From contig NZ_JAQNDL010000001.1 in the NCBI RefSeq assembly GCF_028368995.1, forward strand, positions 2,000,001-2,064,000: a stretch of DNA of 64,000 nt, given 5' to 3'. Shown in pieces: positions 20,011 through 28,970 of the stretch. The stretch is from Nannocystis bainbridge (lineage in GTDB: Bacteria; Myxococcota_A; Polyangia; Nannocystales; Nannocystaceae). Made by a program: the position numbers and the translations under genes. The stretch's first letter is position 1; each line of letters begins with the position of its first letter. The notes below the pieces were generated by a model, which was not told where the DNA came from, searched no databases, and saw only the letters and a program-made list of their open reading frames with translations.

Positions 20011-21687
20011 ATGCTCCGCTCGCACCGCCCCGGCTTTCACCTCGCCTCTGCCCTCGCCCTGCTCGGCCTCGTCGCCGTGCAGTGGTGGCTGCCCGCGCGC
20101 GCGAGCTCCGAGGCCGCGGCAGCGCCCGCGCATGTCCCAGACCCGTCGTACGACCCGCTGGCCGTCGCGCGCGCCGCCGGCTCGCGCGTCGACAACCTCG
20201 AGGCCTCGATCCCCCCGCAGTGTTACACGCGGACCGGCGCGACCTCGAACCCTTGCTTTGCCTGTCATACTGCCTCGCAAGATCCGAACGGCATGAACGA
20301 CTGGCACCTCCAGCAGGAGTACGCCTTCTCGGACGAGGGTCGCCTCAATCACTGGACCAACCTCTTCGTCGATCGGCGCCCGGCGATCGCCGCCATCGCC
20401 GACGACGACATCCTCCGCCACGTGCGCGAGGACAACTACGGCCCGCTGCGCGCCGCCCTGCGCGATCGGCCCGACTTCCCCGGTTACGCCCCCGACCTCG
20501 ACCTCGCCGCCGGCTTCGGCCCTGACGGCCTGGCGCGCGACGGCAGCATGTGGCGGACCTACGCCTACAAGCCGTTCGTCGGCGCCTTCTGGCCGACCAA
20601 TGGCAGCACCGGCGACGCCTTCGTCCGCCTGCCCGAGACTTTTCGGACATGTCCCGAAGGACATGTCTCCGAGGCCATCTACAAGATCAACCTCGCCGTG
20701 CTCGAGGCCGCCGTCGCCGGCCCGGCCAAGCCGCCCGCCGGGTTCGCCTGGCCGACCGAGCCGCTCGACGAGCGCAGCGTCGGCGTCGACCTCGACCGCG
20801 ACGGTCGGCTCGCCACCGCCACCGTCCTGCGCGGCCTGCCCACCCATTACTTCGGCGGCGCCGCGCGGCGCCCGGTGCGCCGCGGCGTCTACCCCGAGGG
20901 CACCGAGTTCTTGCACAGCGTGCGCTACCTCGACCCCGACGCGCCCGGCCTGCTCGCCGCGCGCATGAAGGAGCTGCGCTACGCGAAGAAGGTCGACGAG
21001 CTCGATCGCTGGGCCACCCAGCGCGCCTACGAAGAGGAGTTCGACAGCCGCCAGGAGGGTCAGCTGCCGCGCTGGCGCGGCTCGCCCGAGGTCGGCCTGC
21101 TCGGCGATTTCGGCTGGCAGCTGCAGGGCTTCATCGAGGACGAGCGGGGCCGCCTGCGCCTCCAGACCGCCGAGGAGCACCGCTTCTGCATGGGCTGTCA
21201 CAACGGCATCGGCATCACCGTCGACCAGACCTTCTCGTTCCCGCGCAAGCTCCCGGGCGCGTCCGGCTGGAAGTACCAGGACCTGCGCGGCACGAGCGAC
21301 GTGCCGGCCGCCGGCCACGCCGAGCCCGAGTACCTCACGTACATGCGCCGCGTCGGCGGCGGCGACGAGCTGCGGGCCAACGACGAGATGCTGGCGCGCT
21401 TCTTCCCCGGCGGCGCCCTCGACGAGGCCGAGGTCCGCCGCGCCGCCCCCGGAGGCGACCGCGACCTCGCCTGGCTGCTCGCCCCCTCGCGCGCCCGCGC
21501 CCTCGCGCTCGACAAGGCCTACCTGCTGATCGTGCGCGAGCAGTCGTTCACCCGCGGCCGCGACGCCACCCTCGCCCCCGCCGCCAACGTCCACCGCGAG
21601 ATCGGCAGCAAGACCACCGAGCTGGCCGCCGCCGAGACCCGCTGGCTCGACGCCCGCCTCCAGCTCGCCTGGCCCGCGACGCCGTGA
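20011..21687 (+). CDS. Exported diheme cytochrome c-like protein
   Basis: A 558-residue exported protein with an N-terminal hydrophobic signal (about 11-28). It has two c-type heme sites: C82-F-A-C85-H86 and C393-M-G-C396-H397. The wide spacing suggests two separate heme domains, as in diheme peroxidase-like or multiheme redox proteins, but the rest does not match a family I recognise. It acts in the periplasm or on the surface, and cotranscription with the PhoX-like gene suggests a linked role. A hairpin-family copy at 20646-20667 lies in frame and encodes RTCPEGHV. Confidence 0.75.
   Translation: MLRSHRPGFHLASALALLGLVAVQWWLPARASSEAAAAPAHVPDPSYDPLAVARAAGSRVDNLEASIPPQCYTRTGATSNPCFACHTASQDPNGMNDWHLQQEYAFSDEGRLNHWTNLFVDRRPAIAAIADDDILRHVREDNYGPLRAALRDRPDFPGYAPDLDLAAGFGPDGLARDGSMWRTYAYKPFVGAFWPTNGSTGDAFVRLPETFRTCPEGHVSEAIYKINLAVLEAAVAGPAKPPAGFAWPTEPLDERSVGVDLDRDGRLATATVLRGLPTHYFGGAARRPVRRGVYPEGTEFLHSVRYLDPDAPGLLAARMKELRYAKKVDELDRWATQRAYEEEFDSRQEGQLPRWRGSPEVGLLGDFGWQLQGFIEDERGRLRLQTAEEHRFCMGCHNGIGITVDQTFSFPRKLPGASGWKYQDLRGTSDVPAAGHAEPEYLTYMRRVGGGDELRANDEMLARFFPGGALDEAEVRRAAPGGDRDLAWLLAPSRARALALDKAYLLIVREQSFTRGRDATLAPAANVHREIGSKTTELAAAETRWLDARLQLAWPATP
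20646..20667. repeat. GACATGTCC hairpin, 9-4-9, inside a coding region
   Basis: Perfect GACATGTCC-CGAA-GGACATGTC in the cytochrome gene, read in frame as TCPEGHV. It is the same size and layout as the intergenic copy at 9010-9031. Confidence 0.75.
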
Positions 21688-21702
21688 GCGACGTGCTCTT
21701 CA

Positions 21703-21726
21703 AGACATGTCCATGCAGACATGTCT
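21703..21726. repeat. Hairpin-family copy between convergent genes
   Basis: AGACATGTC-CATGCA-GACATGTCT, perfect 9-bp arms with a 6-nt loop, 15 bp after the cytochrome stop and 10 bp before the stop of the convergent vWA gene. It is well placed to end both transcripts. Confidence 0.7.
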
Positions 21727-21736
21727 CGAAAGACTA

Positions 21737-23407
21737 TTAAAGATCCGGGCAGTCCGCGGTCGGATTCCACGCCTGCCAGCAGCTCGCCAAATACCACGAG
21801 CCCGGTGGCTCCGCCTCGGTCGACCGCAGCTCGAACTCCGCGTTGGAGCCCTTTGCGGCGCAGCGCGGGCTGATGTCCGGACCGGTGTGGACGATGATGC
21901 AGCGCGGCGAGCCGCCCTGGCTGACCCATTCGCCATCCTGGCGCACGCACGTCGGCACCGGGGTCGATCCTTCGCCCAGCTGGTACAGCGAGAAGTCGCA
22001 GACCGCGTCGATCTCCGGCGTATCCGGATCGGCGTCGCGCACACAGTATCGGAAGCATTGCGACCCGAGGTTGGCGCTCGCCACCGTGGCGGCCTGCGCG
22101 AACGCGTCCGACCAATCGTCCTCGCAGATCGACGCAGCATTCAGCCCGAACTCGCGGCTCGCCGCCAAGAGCCGCACCGCCGGCGGCGCGGCCATCGCAT
22201 CGCCGCTGCAGGCCGGCCCGATCCCGTGCTGGGTCTGGAACGCCGGGTCGTCGGCGTCCGCGTACGTGATCGCCTGCCCCTCGGCGTAGTCGGGCGGGAC
22301 CCCGCCGACGGTCCACAGCCGCACCTCCGCGCCGATCGCGATCGAATTGCGGAGCAAATACTGCCGCGTCAGCAGGTCGGCGAAGTGCCGCGTCGGAGTC
22401 AGCACCGCCGCGTCGGCGCTGGTCCGCTCGCCATCGTCGCCGCGATCGACCGGCGAGCAATTGTCGTAGACCGGCCCGGGGCCGCCGCAGACGGCGCCAG
22501 CGCGCCAGCAGATCGCGGGCGACAGATCCGGCGGCTGCAGGTCGCCCCAGAAGACCTCGTTGTCGCCGAAGATCGCCTCGTGCCCGGGCGCGACCGAACA
22601 GTCGTTGCCCGCGCTGATCACGATCACCAGCAGGTCGGCGGTCTCGCGCAGGAAGCCGTACGCCGGATCGCCCGCGTCCTCCGAGCGCGTGATGACCTGC
22701 TCGAGGCTGGCGAGCGGGCTCGTGAACTCGCAGCCCGCCACGCCTTGCGGCACCGCGCAGCGCAGCGCCTCCGCCAGCTCGACTCCGTCTGGCAGGTTGT
22801 CGCCACTCGGCGCCACCTCGAGCCAAGGCCGTACTGCGACCTCGCCCTCGCGCCCGGGCGTCGGCCTCAGCGTCAGCGAATCGAGCGAGCACCCCGCCGT
22901 GCACGCCGTCCGCGCATCGATCCCCTCGGCCACGAACTCGCCCAGCCGCGCGCGACAGCTCTCCATGCGCAGCGCCCCGCGCTCGGCCGTCGTCGCGCAC
23001 TGCGGATTGCCGGCGTCGGTGGTCGTGACCGCGAACCGCAGCGACGGCGCCGGCCTGACCGCGCGCAGCACCTCCACGAGCGGCGCCATCGCCCCCGCCA
23101 GCTGCGCCAGCCGCGGCGCGATCGCCGGGCTGTCGTCGACGATGAACAGCACGTCGAGCTCGTCATGAAACTCGACGTCGATCGGGAACGGACCGGGACC
23201 CGGGAATCCCGGCGTCGAGGTCGCCTGGACGCAGGTCCCGTCGCGCTCGTCCGCGCCCAAAAACACGCAGCGCTGTCTCTCGGTACAGTCTTCCTGGACC
23301 CGACAGGCACCCACCGCCGCCGCCTCGTCGGCGCACGCGAGCGAGACAGCGAGGCTCGCGGACATCAGGACCCTCGCCGCCGCGCCTGCGTCCTTGAACC
23401 CGATCAC
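21737..23407 (-). CDS. vWA-like secreted lipoprotein
   Basis: 556 residues. The signal peptide ends SLAC (Cys25 from the GTG at 23407). A von Willebrand A-like core starts with DVLFIVDDSPAIAP, continues with LRFAVTTTDAG, and later has DLLVIVISAGNDCS. The MIDAS signature DxSxS reads D-D-S-P-A, so the third metal-ligand serine is missing and metal binding may be weakened. Many cysteines indicate an oxidising location. Myxobacteria carry families of such proteins; function is unknown. Its start codon is 24 bp from that of the divergent 23432 gene. Confidence 0.78.
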   Translation of the reverse strand: MIGFKDAGAAARVLMSASLAVSLACADEAAAVGACRVQEDCTERQRCVFLGADERDGTCVQATSTPGFPGPGPFPIDVEFHDELDVLFIVDDSPAIAPRLAQLAGAMAPLVEVLRAVRPAPSLRFAVTTTDAGNPQCATTAERGALRMESCRARLGEFVAEGIDARTACTAGCSLDSLTLRPTPGREGEVAVRPWLEVAPSGDNLPDGVELAEALRCAVPQGVAGCEFTSPLASLEQVITRSEDAGDPAYGFLRETADLLVIVISAGNDCSVAPGHEAIFGDNEVFWGDLQPPDLSPAICWRAGAVCGGPGPVYDNCSPVDRGDDGERTSADAAVLTPTRHFADLLTRQYLLRNSIAIGAEVRLWTVGGVPPDYAEGQAITYADADDPAFQTQHGIGPACSGDAMAAPPAVRLLAASREFGLNAASICEDDWSDAFAQAATVASANLGSQCFRYCVRDADPDTPEIDAVCDFSLYQLGEGSTPVPTCVRQDGEWVSQGGSPRCIIVHTGPDISPRCAAKGSNAEFELRSTEAEPPGSWYLASCWQAWNPTADCPDL

Positions 23408-23431
23408 CGGGCCACGTTACCTTGGGCGCCG

Positions 23432-23866
23432 ATGCGCTCCAAGCCCGCTCGCCACCGGTGCGCCCTCGCGCTCGGCCTCGGCCTGGTCGCCTGTCACGAG
23501 CCCACGGACGGAGCGACGTGCTTGCCGCCCGCACGCCCGCTCGACGATGTCGTCGAGATCCCCCTCGACGACATCGCCGCGAACGCGCCGCCTTGGGCCC
23601 AGACGCTGCGCTGGTACTGCGAGGACCCGCCGCCGGACGAGCTGCTCGACGGCTGGTACACCAGCGCGCTGATCTGGGTCGACGGCGAGGACTGCGACCC
23701 GTGCGACCGCGAGCGGATCGCCAGCCTCGCGGTCACCCAGGTCTGCGACGCCGAAGGCCCGCCGGCCCTGCGCCTGCTGTGTGGGCCGATCCCGCTGTCG
23801 CTGGAGCCGTGGCAGCGCAAGGGCTGTGTCTACGCCGTCGCCACCACCAGCGGCTGCGTGTATTGA
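23432..23866 (+). CDS. Small Cys-containing lipoprotein, unknown
   Basis: 144 residues. The signal peptide ends LGLVAC, then a mature domain with eight further cysteines (for example GEDCDPCDRERI, QVCDAEG, LLCGPI and GCVYAVATTSGCVY). No recognised family. It is transcribed away from the vWA lipoprotein gene with only 24 bp between start codons, so each promoter must lie within the other gene's 5' coding region or overlap it. Confidence 0.7.
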   Translation: MRSKPARHRCALALGLGLVACHEPTDGATCLPPARPLDDVVEIPLDDIAANAPPWAQTLRWYCEDPPPDELLDGWYTSALIWVDGEDCDPCDRERIASLAVTQVCDAEGPPALRLLCGPIPLSLEPWQRKGCVYAVATTSGCVY

Positions 23867-23968
23867 TCGCGCTGCCCGCGATCGCCAGCACCGCGGCACG
23901 CACCGCGGGTCGTGCCAATCGCATGACCCTCGCGAATCACCACACTCTGGCCTCGTGCCGGCCGCGCC

Positions 23969-24484
23969 TCACGCCGCCGCCGGCGCTTCGCGCAGCCCGG
24001 CGACCACCGCTTCCATCCGGTCGTACGACACCTGCATCCCGCTCTCCATCCCCGAGTTGATGTGCCCGTCGCGGTGCTCCTGGCACGAGTGCTTGACCAG
24101 CGTGCGCATCGTCGTCACCCCGTCGACCTCCTCCAGCGTCATCGTGTTGAGCGCCTCTCCGTCGGGGAAGCCCTCGAACACCTCCGTCGACACCACCCGG
24201 TGCGGCCGATCGATCTGGCGATATTCGCCGTGGAAGCCGACCTCCATGTCCTGCTCACGGACCACGTAGCGCCAGCGCCCGCCCTCGCGCAGGTCGACCT
24301 CGCAGACCAGCCACTCCCCCGTCTCGAAGCCCCACCAGCGCTTGATCAGCGCCGGCGTCGTGCAGGCCTTGAAGATCAGCTCGGCCGGGTAATCGAACAC
24401 GCGGGTGATGAGGATCTCGGTGTCGGACGGCAGGGTGACGACGGCCGAACCATGGCGATTGGGGACATTCTTGGGGCTTGTCAT
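23969..24484 (-). CDS. SRPBCC (AHSA1-like) domain protein
   Basis: A 171-residue START/SRPBCC-fold protein of the AHSA1 type. It shows the expected blocks: ITRVFDYPAELIFKACTTPALIKRWWGF, the GGRWRYVV strand, FHGEYRQIDRPHRVVSTEVF and a C-terminal SGMESGMQVSYDRMEAVVAGL helix. The fold binds a hydrophobic small molecule; the ligand is unknown. The ATG overlaps the ArsR stop by 4 bp (ATGA). This ArsR-AHSA1 pairing is widespread in bacteria and suggests a small-molecule-responsive unit. Confidence 0.88.
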   Translation of the reverse strand: MTSPKNVPNRHGSAVVTLPSDTEILITRVFDYPAELIFKACTTPALIKRWWGFETGEWLVCEVDLREGGRWRYVVREQDMEVGFHGEYRQIDRPHRVVSTEVFEGFPDGEALNTMTLEEVDGVTTMRTLVKHSCQEHRDGHINSGMESGMQVSYDRMEAVVAGLREAPAAA

Positions 24485-24825
24485 GACTGCTTCTTCTCCT
24501 GGGATTGGAGCTCGGCGAGGAGATCGTCGAGCCGATCGAGGCGGGTGTTCCAGGTCCGCTCGAAGCGGCGGACCCACTCGTGGATGGGCTTCAGCGCCGG
24601 ACCGTTCAGGCGGTACCAGCGGTGCTTCCCGTCGACTCGCACGTGCACGACACCGACCGCCCGCAGCACGCCGAGGTGCTTGGACACCGTCGGTTGACTG
24701 AGGCCCAGCCGCTCCGCGAGCTCGCCGACCGTCGCCTCCCCGCTGCCCAGGGCATCGAGGAGGTCGCGTCGGCTCGCCTCGGCGACGGCGTTGAAAACGT
24801 CGGTGGTCGTGGGCGTTCGAGCCAC
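24481..24825 (-). CDS. ArsR-family winged-helix repressor
   Basis: A 114-residue ArsR/SmtB-type regulator. The winged helix (about residues 8-85) has the recognition region LAERLGLSQPTVSKHLGVLRAVGVV and the wing VHVRVDGKHRWYRL. It lacks the cysteine pair of metal-sensing ArsR proteins, in keeping with the non-metal ArsR group linked to AHSA1 genes. The GTG at 24825 lies 6 nt from the -10 box with no SD, which predicts a leaderless mRNA. Autoregulation through the palindrome just upstream is likely. Confidence 0.88.
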   Translation of the reverse strand: MARTPTTTDVFNAVAEASRRDLLDALGSGEATVGELAERLGLSQPTVSKHLGVLRAVGVVHVRVDGKHRWYRLNGPALKPIHEWVRRFERTWNTRLDRLDDLLAELQSQEKKQS

Positions 24826-24831
24826 TTCGAT

Positions 24832-24859
24832 ATCATATTCCCATATCGGAATATGTCAA
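24832..24859 (-). promoter_or_regulatory. ArsR promoter and operator
   Basis: On the minus strand: -35 TTGACA (24859-24854), a 16-nt spacer, -10 TATGAT (24837-24832), then 6 nt to the GTG start. A perfect palindrome CATATTCC-N6-GGAATATG (24834-24855) fills the spacer and touches both boxes, the classic position for an autorepressor site. Confidence 0.75.
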
Positions 24860-24930
24860 GCCCGAAAGCGCCGCCGCCCCGACCGGGCGGTCGAGGCGGC
24901 GGAAGAAGGGGCCCTGGCGCGGCCCTGGGC

Positions 24931-25707
24931 TCAGCTCCAGCGGACGCGCGCGCGCAGGCCGGCGAGGCTGCCGTCGGGCGCCACGCCGACGATGAACACC
25001 GGGTGGACCGGCCCGCCCTCGGGGTCGGCGCCGACGATGTACACCTGCAGGTCGGCCAGCGACGACTGCATCGACTGCGCCAGCGCCACGGCCTGCGCGG
25101 TCTGGCCGGGCGTGTGGTGGTCGACCAGGCGGCGGAAGAAATCGGCCGCCGACTCGATGCGGGCGATCTGGTCCTTCGGGTCGTCGAGCTTGAGCCCGAG
25201 CGTGGCCACGAAGCTCTGCGCCGTCAGGCTCTCGAGCTGCGCCGGCGCGTGGAAGCTCAGGAACTGCTCGTTCGTCAGCTCGGTGCCGTAGTCGTCGAAC
25301 ACGAGGTTGTAGGCCAGCGACTCGAAGTGGTTGGCCAGCTCCTCGCCGCCGCGCTGGCGGTGGCGCGCGACCTTGACGGCGAGCCGCCCGAGCGGGGGCA
25401 TGGTCGCGACCTCGGCGGCGGACAGGCCGTTGTCGTTGGTGTCGAACGCGGCCACCAGCTGCTCGCGGGCCACGACCAGCGCCTTCTCGATGTCGCCGCG
25501 GTCGACCCGCTCGCTCGGGTTGCCGTCCTGGCGGACGATGAAGCGGTAGAAGAAATCGACGAGATCGCGCTCGGCTCCGGTGAGCTCGGCGATCTTGCGC
25601 CGGATCTCCGCGCGGCTGGTGATCTTGTCGCGGCCGCCCGCTTCAATGATCTGGGCGGCCGCCCACTCGAACGCTGCATTGACCTCGGACTTGGCGATGC
25701 GTGTCAC
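24931..25707 (-). CDS. Conserved-looking protein with an EF-hand-like loop, unknown
   Basis: 258 residues, acidic and helical with no signal peptide. A calcium-loop-like stretch DTNDNGLSAAE resembles an EF hand but is one residue short before the final Glu. The C terminus (LQVYIVGADPEGG and VFIVGVAPDGSLAGL) has two similar beta-hairpin-like strands. I do not recognise the family. The GTG at 25707 is chosen; the frame stays open to 25887 and the extension contains CAIC and CGACEGCG clusters, so a longer zinc-binding form is possible. Confidence 0.6.
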   Translation of the reverse strand: MTRIAKSEVNAAFEWAAAQIIEAGGRDKITSRAEIRRKIAELTGAERDLVDFFYRFIVRQDGNPSERVDRGDIEKALVVAREQLVAAFDTNDNGLSAAEVATMPPLGRLAVKVARHRQRGGEELANHFESLAYNLVFDDYGTELTNEQFLSFHAPAQLESLTAQSFVATLGLKLDDPKDQIARIESAADFFRRLVDHHTPGQTAQAVALAQSMQSSLADLQVYIVGADPEGGPVHPVFIVGVAPDGSLAGLRARVRWS

Positions 25708-26031
25708 CGCGCGAGTGTGCCCCGGCTGCGCCCCCCGGCCAAGCGAAATCACCGCCCGCCCGCAGCCCTCGCAGGCCCCGCAGGAGGCGTCCAGGAGCCG
25801 AACCGCGGGTCCGTTGCAGATCGCGCATGGACCTCGGGTCGGGCCACGCCCCACGCGTCCACGCCGCGATCCCTCGCGCGCCGACACCTCCGCGCCCGCC
25901 CGCGTTCGGAGTCCCCGGAACTGCCTGTCTCTTCGGCCAGATTACATGTCCTTTCAGACACCCTATCCGGGCACGCCGCAAGCTGACCGTTCGGACATGT
26001 CCCTCGGCACCGCCCGGCGATCGCCGGCGCC
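25708..26031. other. Intergenic region with degenerate hairpin-family elements
   Basis: 324 bp. It contains TGTCTCTTCGGCCAGA (about 25926), ATGTCC-TTTC-AGACA (about 25947-25961) and GGACATGTCCCTCGG (about 25994), all decayed members of the hairpin family. The first part may encode an N-terminal extension of the 25707 gene. Confidence 0.45.
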
Positions 26032-26982
26032 TCAGCAGCGCGCGAGCGCGGCGATCGCCAGCGCCACCAGCCCCGCTCCGCCGAGCAACCACGGCCCGGC
26101 CCTCGTCCGCCGCGCCTCGGCCTGCTGACGGGTGATCGCTCGCTGGCGCCGCGCCGCGCGGCCCGGCGGCAAAAAAGCCTGCACCTCCGCGACGCGCCAC
26201 CGCCTCGCGGCCGGCACCACGATCGGTCCTCCGCGCACCGTCACGTCGCCGCCCGAGCGCAGCGTGAAGGCCGGCTCCTCGATCCGAAGCGCCGCATGGC
26301 CGCCGGGCAGCTCGACCGTCTCACCCGTCGCGGTCGCCAGCGCCGCCACCAGCGACTCCGCCAGCGCGCGTCGCTCGGCCGCGAGCGCATCGATCTCCGC
26401 CAGCTCGGCCTCGAAGTCGGCGAACTGCGCCGGCGACAGCCGGGCCGCCAGCTCCGCCAGCTCGACGTCGAACAGCGACAGCGCCCCGCCGGTCAGCGCC
26501 TGCAGCACGCGGTCGTACACCACGTCGACCGAGCAGCGCCACGCCGCGTCCTCGTCGTCGCTCGCGCCGACCACCTGGCGGAACAGCCCCGCGTTGTCGG
26601 CCTCGAAGCCGCGCGTCTCGCCGTTCGTATCGACCTCGAGGCTGCCCCCGCCGACTCCGCGGTGATACGCGAGGTAGATCGCCGCCTCCGCGGTCGCCCC
26701 CGCGCGCCGTCCGGCCTCGTCGACCACCACCAGGGCCGCCTCCGCCAGTCGGGCGCGCAGCCGCGGACACTCCGCGAGCGCCGGATGCTGCTCGGGCAAC
26801 CGCAGCCCGCGGCGCACCGCCACCGCGCGCGGCACCAGCCATCGCTCGCCCTTGGTGTCCGCCAGCTCGAAGCGCGTCGCCTTGCCCGCCAGCGGCCCGA
26901 GCACGATCTCGGCCGGTCCCTGGCCGTCCCACCGCCACGGATCGATGGCCACGAGCCCGGGGACTACCAGCGCTGCGGGCAT
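26032..26982 (-). CDS. Hypothetical protein with C-terminal membrane anchor
   Basis: 316 residues. It starts with an all-beta-looking region (MPAALVVPGLVAIDPWRW...), has a Glu/Ala-rich helical stretch (about 175-220, ELAARLSPAQFADFEAELAE), a second beta region, a basic segment (RAARRQRAITRQQAEARR) and a C-terminal membrane helix (WLLGGAGLVALAIAAL). This is the layout of a tail-anchored cytoplasmic protein. Strong SD GGAGG lies close before the ATG. Family not recognised. Confidence 0.65.
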   Translation of the reverse strand: MPAALVVPGLVAIDPWRWDGQGPAEIVLGPLAGKATRFELADTKGERWLVPRAVAVRRGLRLPEQHPALAECPRLRARLAEAALVVVDEAGRRAGATAEAAIYLAYHRGVGGGSLEVDTNGETRGFEADNAGLFRQVVGASDDEDAAWRCSVDVVYDRVLQALTGGALSLFDVELAELAARLSPAQFADFEAELAEIDALAAERRALAESLVAALATATGETVELPGGHAALRIEEPAFTLRSGGDVTVRGGPIVVPAARRWRVAEVQAFLPPGRAARRQRAITRQQAEARRTRAGPWLLGGAGLVALAIAALARC

Positions 26983-27384
26983 CCTGCCTCCATCGGCGCG
27001 CAACCTACCACGCCGCCGTCCCAGCCTCCAGACCCCTGCGCGCCCGCCGGGCGGCCATACGCCTGTCCTGAAGTACAGGTCAATATTTGGGTCCTGCTGC
27101 CAATCGCGCGAATGGAATCACTCACCGCCAGGTTGAACTCGCCGAGAGATCGAGCCGCCGCGCCCCGAGGGTGCTCGCCCCATGGGCCACCCCATGCGGT
27201 CGCCCCATGGGGCCGGCTCCTTCCGCGCTCGCTTCGTGGCGCCCTCGTGTCGACATCGCAGGGGTTTCGCCGCGGCGTGTCGCTTGCTGAAAGCGCGACC
27301 GAGCCCGCGGCCGTCGCCGCGCTCGGGCCCGGCCCGAATGCGACGACTCCCCGAACTCGGCTCAAAAGGGAGTACTGTCGATCC
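26983..27384. other. Intergenic region upstream of the SBBP-repeat gene
   Basis: 402 bp. It contains a hairpin-family relative CCTGTCC-TGAAGT-ACAGG (about 27063-27080) and three CCCCATG/CCATGGG motifs clustered at about 27177-27212. No gene recognised. Confidence 0.4.
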
Positions 27385-28872
27385 ATGTCTTCGCAAATCA
27401 GAAATTATAGCCTCCGCTCTCTCATCGCGTCGAGCGCCTTCGTGGCCACGTTCGCCGCCCTCGTGCCCGCGGCGCACGCCGACCCCACCCGGCTCTGGGG
27501 CACCTACGATGGTGGTTCCGAGTTCGAGGCCGGCCGGGGCGTCGTCATCGACGACGAATTCAACGTCGTGTGTGTCGGTGACACCGCCTCCGAGACCGGC
27601 ATCGCCGCCGTGACCGAGCAGGGTGATGCCTACATCTCCAGCCACGACGCCTTCATCACCATGTTCGACTCGATCGGCCAGCAGATCTGGGGCCGCTACT
27701 ACGGCGGCGCTGGCGACGACGTGTTCCACGACGTCGTGTTCGACGAGGACGACGGCGTCTTCTTCGCCGCCGGCGGCACCCGCTCGCCGAACACCGGCAA
27801 CGCCATCGCCTCCGCCGGGACCCACCAGACCGCCCTCGACGGCGACGGCGACGCGATGCTCGTCAGGTTCCGCAACAACGGCTGGCGGATGTGGGGCACC
27901 TACTTCGGCGGCGACGAGCACGAGGAGGCGTTCGCCACGTGCATCGATTCGGAGGGCGATGTCTACATCGTCGGCACCACCACCTCCGACGATCTGTTCA
28001 CCGGCATGCTCGGCTTCACCCCGTGGGACGACGATCTCGACGGCTCGGTCGACGCCTTCGTCGCCAAGTTCGACGGCGACACGGGGACGCTGCTGTGGGG
28101 CACCTACTACGGCGGTTCGGGCGGCCAGACGCGGGCGCTCGACTGCGCCGTCGGCTCGGACGACGCGGTCTACGTCGCCGGCTACTCGACCTCGGCCAAC
28201 AACGAGCTCGACGGGATCCACGCCGACAGCCACGGCGGCGGGCAGGACGGCTTCCTCGTCCGCTACGACTCGCTGGGCGACCTCGAGTGGGCCACCTACT
28301 ACGGCGGCAGCGGCGACGACCAGGCCCGCGGGGTCGCGGTCGACGTCGAGGGCCTCGACGATCACGTGTACCTCGTCGGCGTCACCGGCTCGAGCGGCGG
28401 GATCAACTCCGGCCTCTCGACGAGCCTCAGCGGCACCACCGACGCGTTCGTGGCCCGGTTCGAGGTCGACGGCGACCTCACGTGGGGGCGCTACTTCGGC
28501 GGCACCGGCTTCGAGCAATTCGACGGCGTCTACGCCTCGAACACCATCGAGGTGTCGGGCGCGACTTCGTCGTCCGGGCTGTTCTCGAGCGGCTTCGACA
28601 ACACCTACTCCAGCGCGGGCTGGGACGGCATGTTCGTCACCTTCCTCGACGACGGCGGCATCGATTGGGGCTCGTACAACGGCGGCGACGGGACCGACGA
28701 GTCGGTGCTCGCGGTCGACCGCCGCTACGACTCGCTCGTCGGCGTCGGGGCCACGCTGTCGACCAGCAACACCGGCATCAACGCCTCGACCTCGCCGGGC
28801 ACGATCCACGACGCGACGTACAACGGCGATTACGACATCTTCATGACGTTCGTGCGCATGTTCTCGACGTGA
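27385..28872 (+). CDS. Secreted SBBP beta-propeller-repeat protein
   Basis: 495 residues with a Sec signal peptide cleaved after PAAHA. The mature protein is built from about seven repeats of the SBBP type, each containing W(G/A)(T/R)Y(Y/F)GG followed by D...(V/A)..D...(V/I)Y(V/L)(V/A)G.T, for example LWGTYYGGSGGQTRALDC and EWATYYGGSGDDQARGVAV. Such proteins are extracellular and may bind surfaces or ligands. No lipobox is present, unlike most neighbours. It converges on the 28971 gene across a perfect hairpin. Confidence 0.85.
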   Translation: MSSQIRNYSLRSLIASSAFVATFAALVPAAHADPTRLWGTYDGGSEFEAGRGVVIDDEFNVVCVGDTASETGIAAVTEQGDAYISSHDAFITMFDSIGQQIWGRYYGGAGDDVFHDVVFDEDDGVFFAAGGTRSPNTGNAIASAGTHQTALDGDGDAMLVRFRNNGWRMWGTYFGGDEHEEAFATCIDSEGDVYIVGTTTSDDLFTGMLGFTPWDDDLDGSVDAFVAKFDGDTGTLLWGTYYGGSGGQTRALDCAVGSDDAVYVAGYSTSANNELDGIHADSHGGGQDGFLVRYDSLGDLEWATYYGGSGDDQARGVAVDVEGLDDHVYLVGVTGSSGGINSGLSTSLSGTTDAFVARFEVDGDLTWGRYFGGTGFEQFDGVYASNTIEVSGATSSSGLFSSGFDNTYSSAGWDGMFVTFLDDGGIDWGSYNGGDGTDESVLAVDRRYDSLVGVGATLSTSNTGINASTSPGTIHDATYNGDYDIFMTFVRMFST

Positions 28873-28930
28873 CCTGCGGCGCGGGCCCCGGCCGCGCCGG
28901 CGGGGCCCGGTGAGCGAGCGAGGTGACGTA

Positions 28931-28962
28931 GTTCGGGCATGACCTTCGGGACATGCCCGAAC
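28931..28962. terminator. Long hairpin-family element between convergent genes
   Basis: Perfect 11-bp arms GTTCGGGCATG / CATGCCCGAAC with a 10-nt loop that itself holds CCTTCGGG. It lies between the stops of two convergent genes (28872 and 28971). The element at 40741-40772 has the same 11-10-11 layout and nearly the same arms. Confidence 0.75.
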
Positions 28963-28970
28963 AGTCAGCC

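Noticed and set aside
17467..21594. A 1375-codon open frame antisense to the PhoX and cytochrome genes
   Set aside because: It is a shadow of GC-rich codon usage on the other strand. The plus-strand genes have signal peptides, heme motifs and family blocks; the antisense product is Ala/Gly/Val-rich with no domain.
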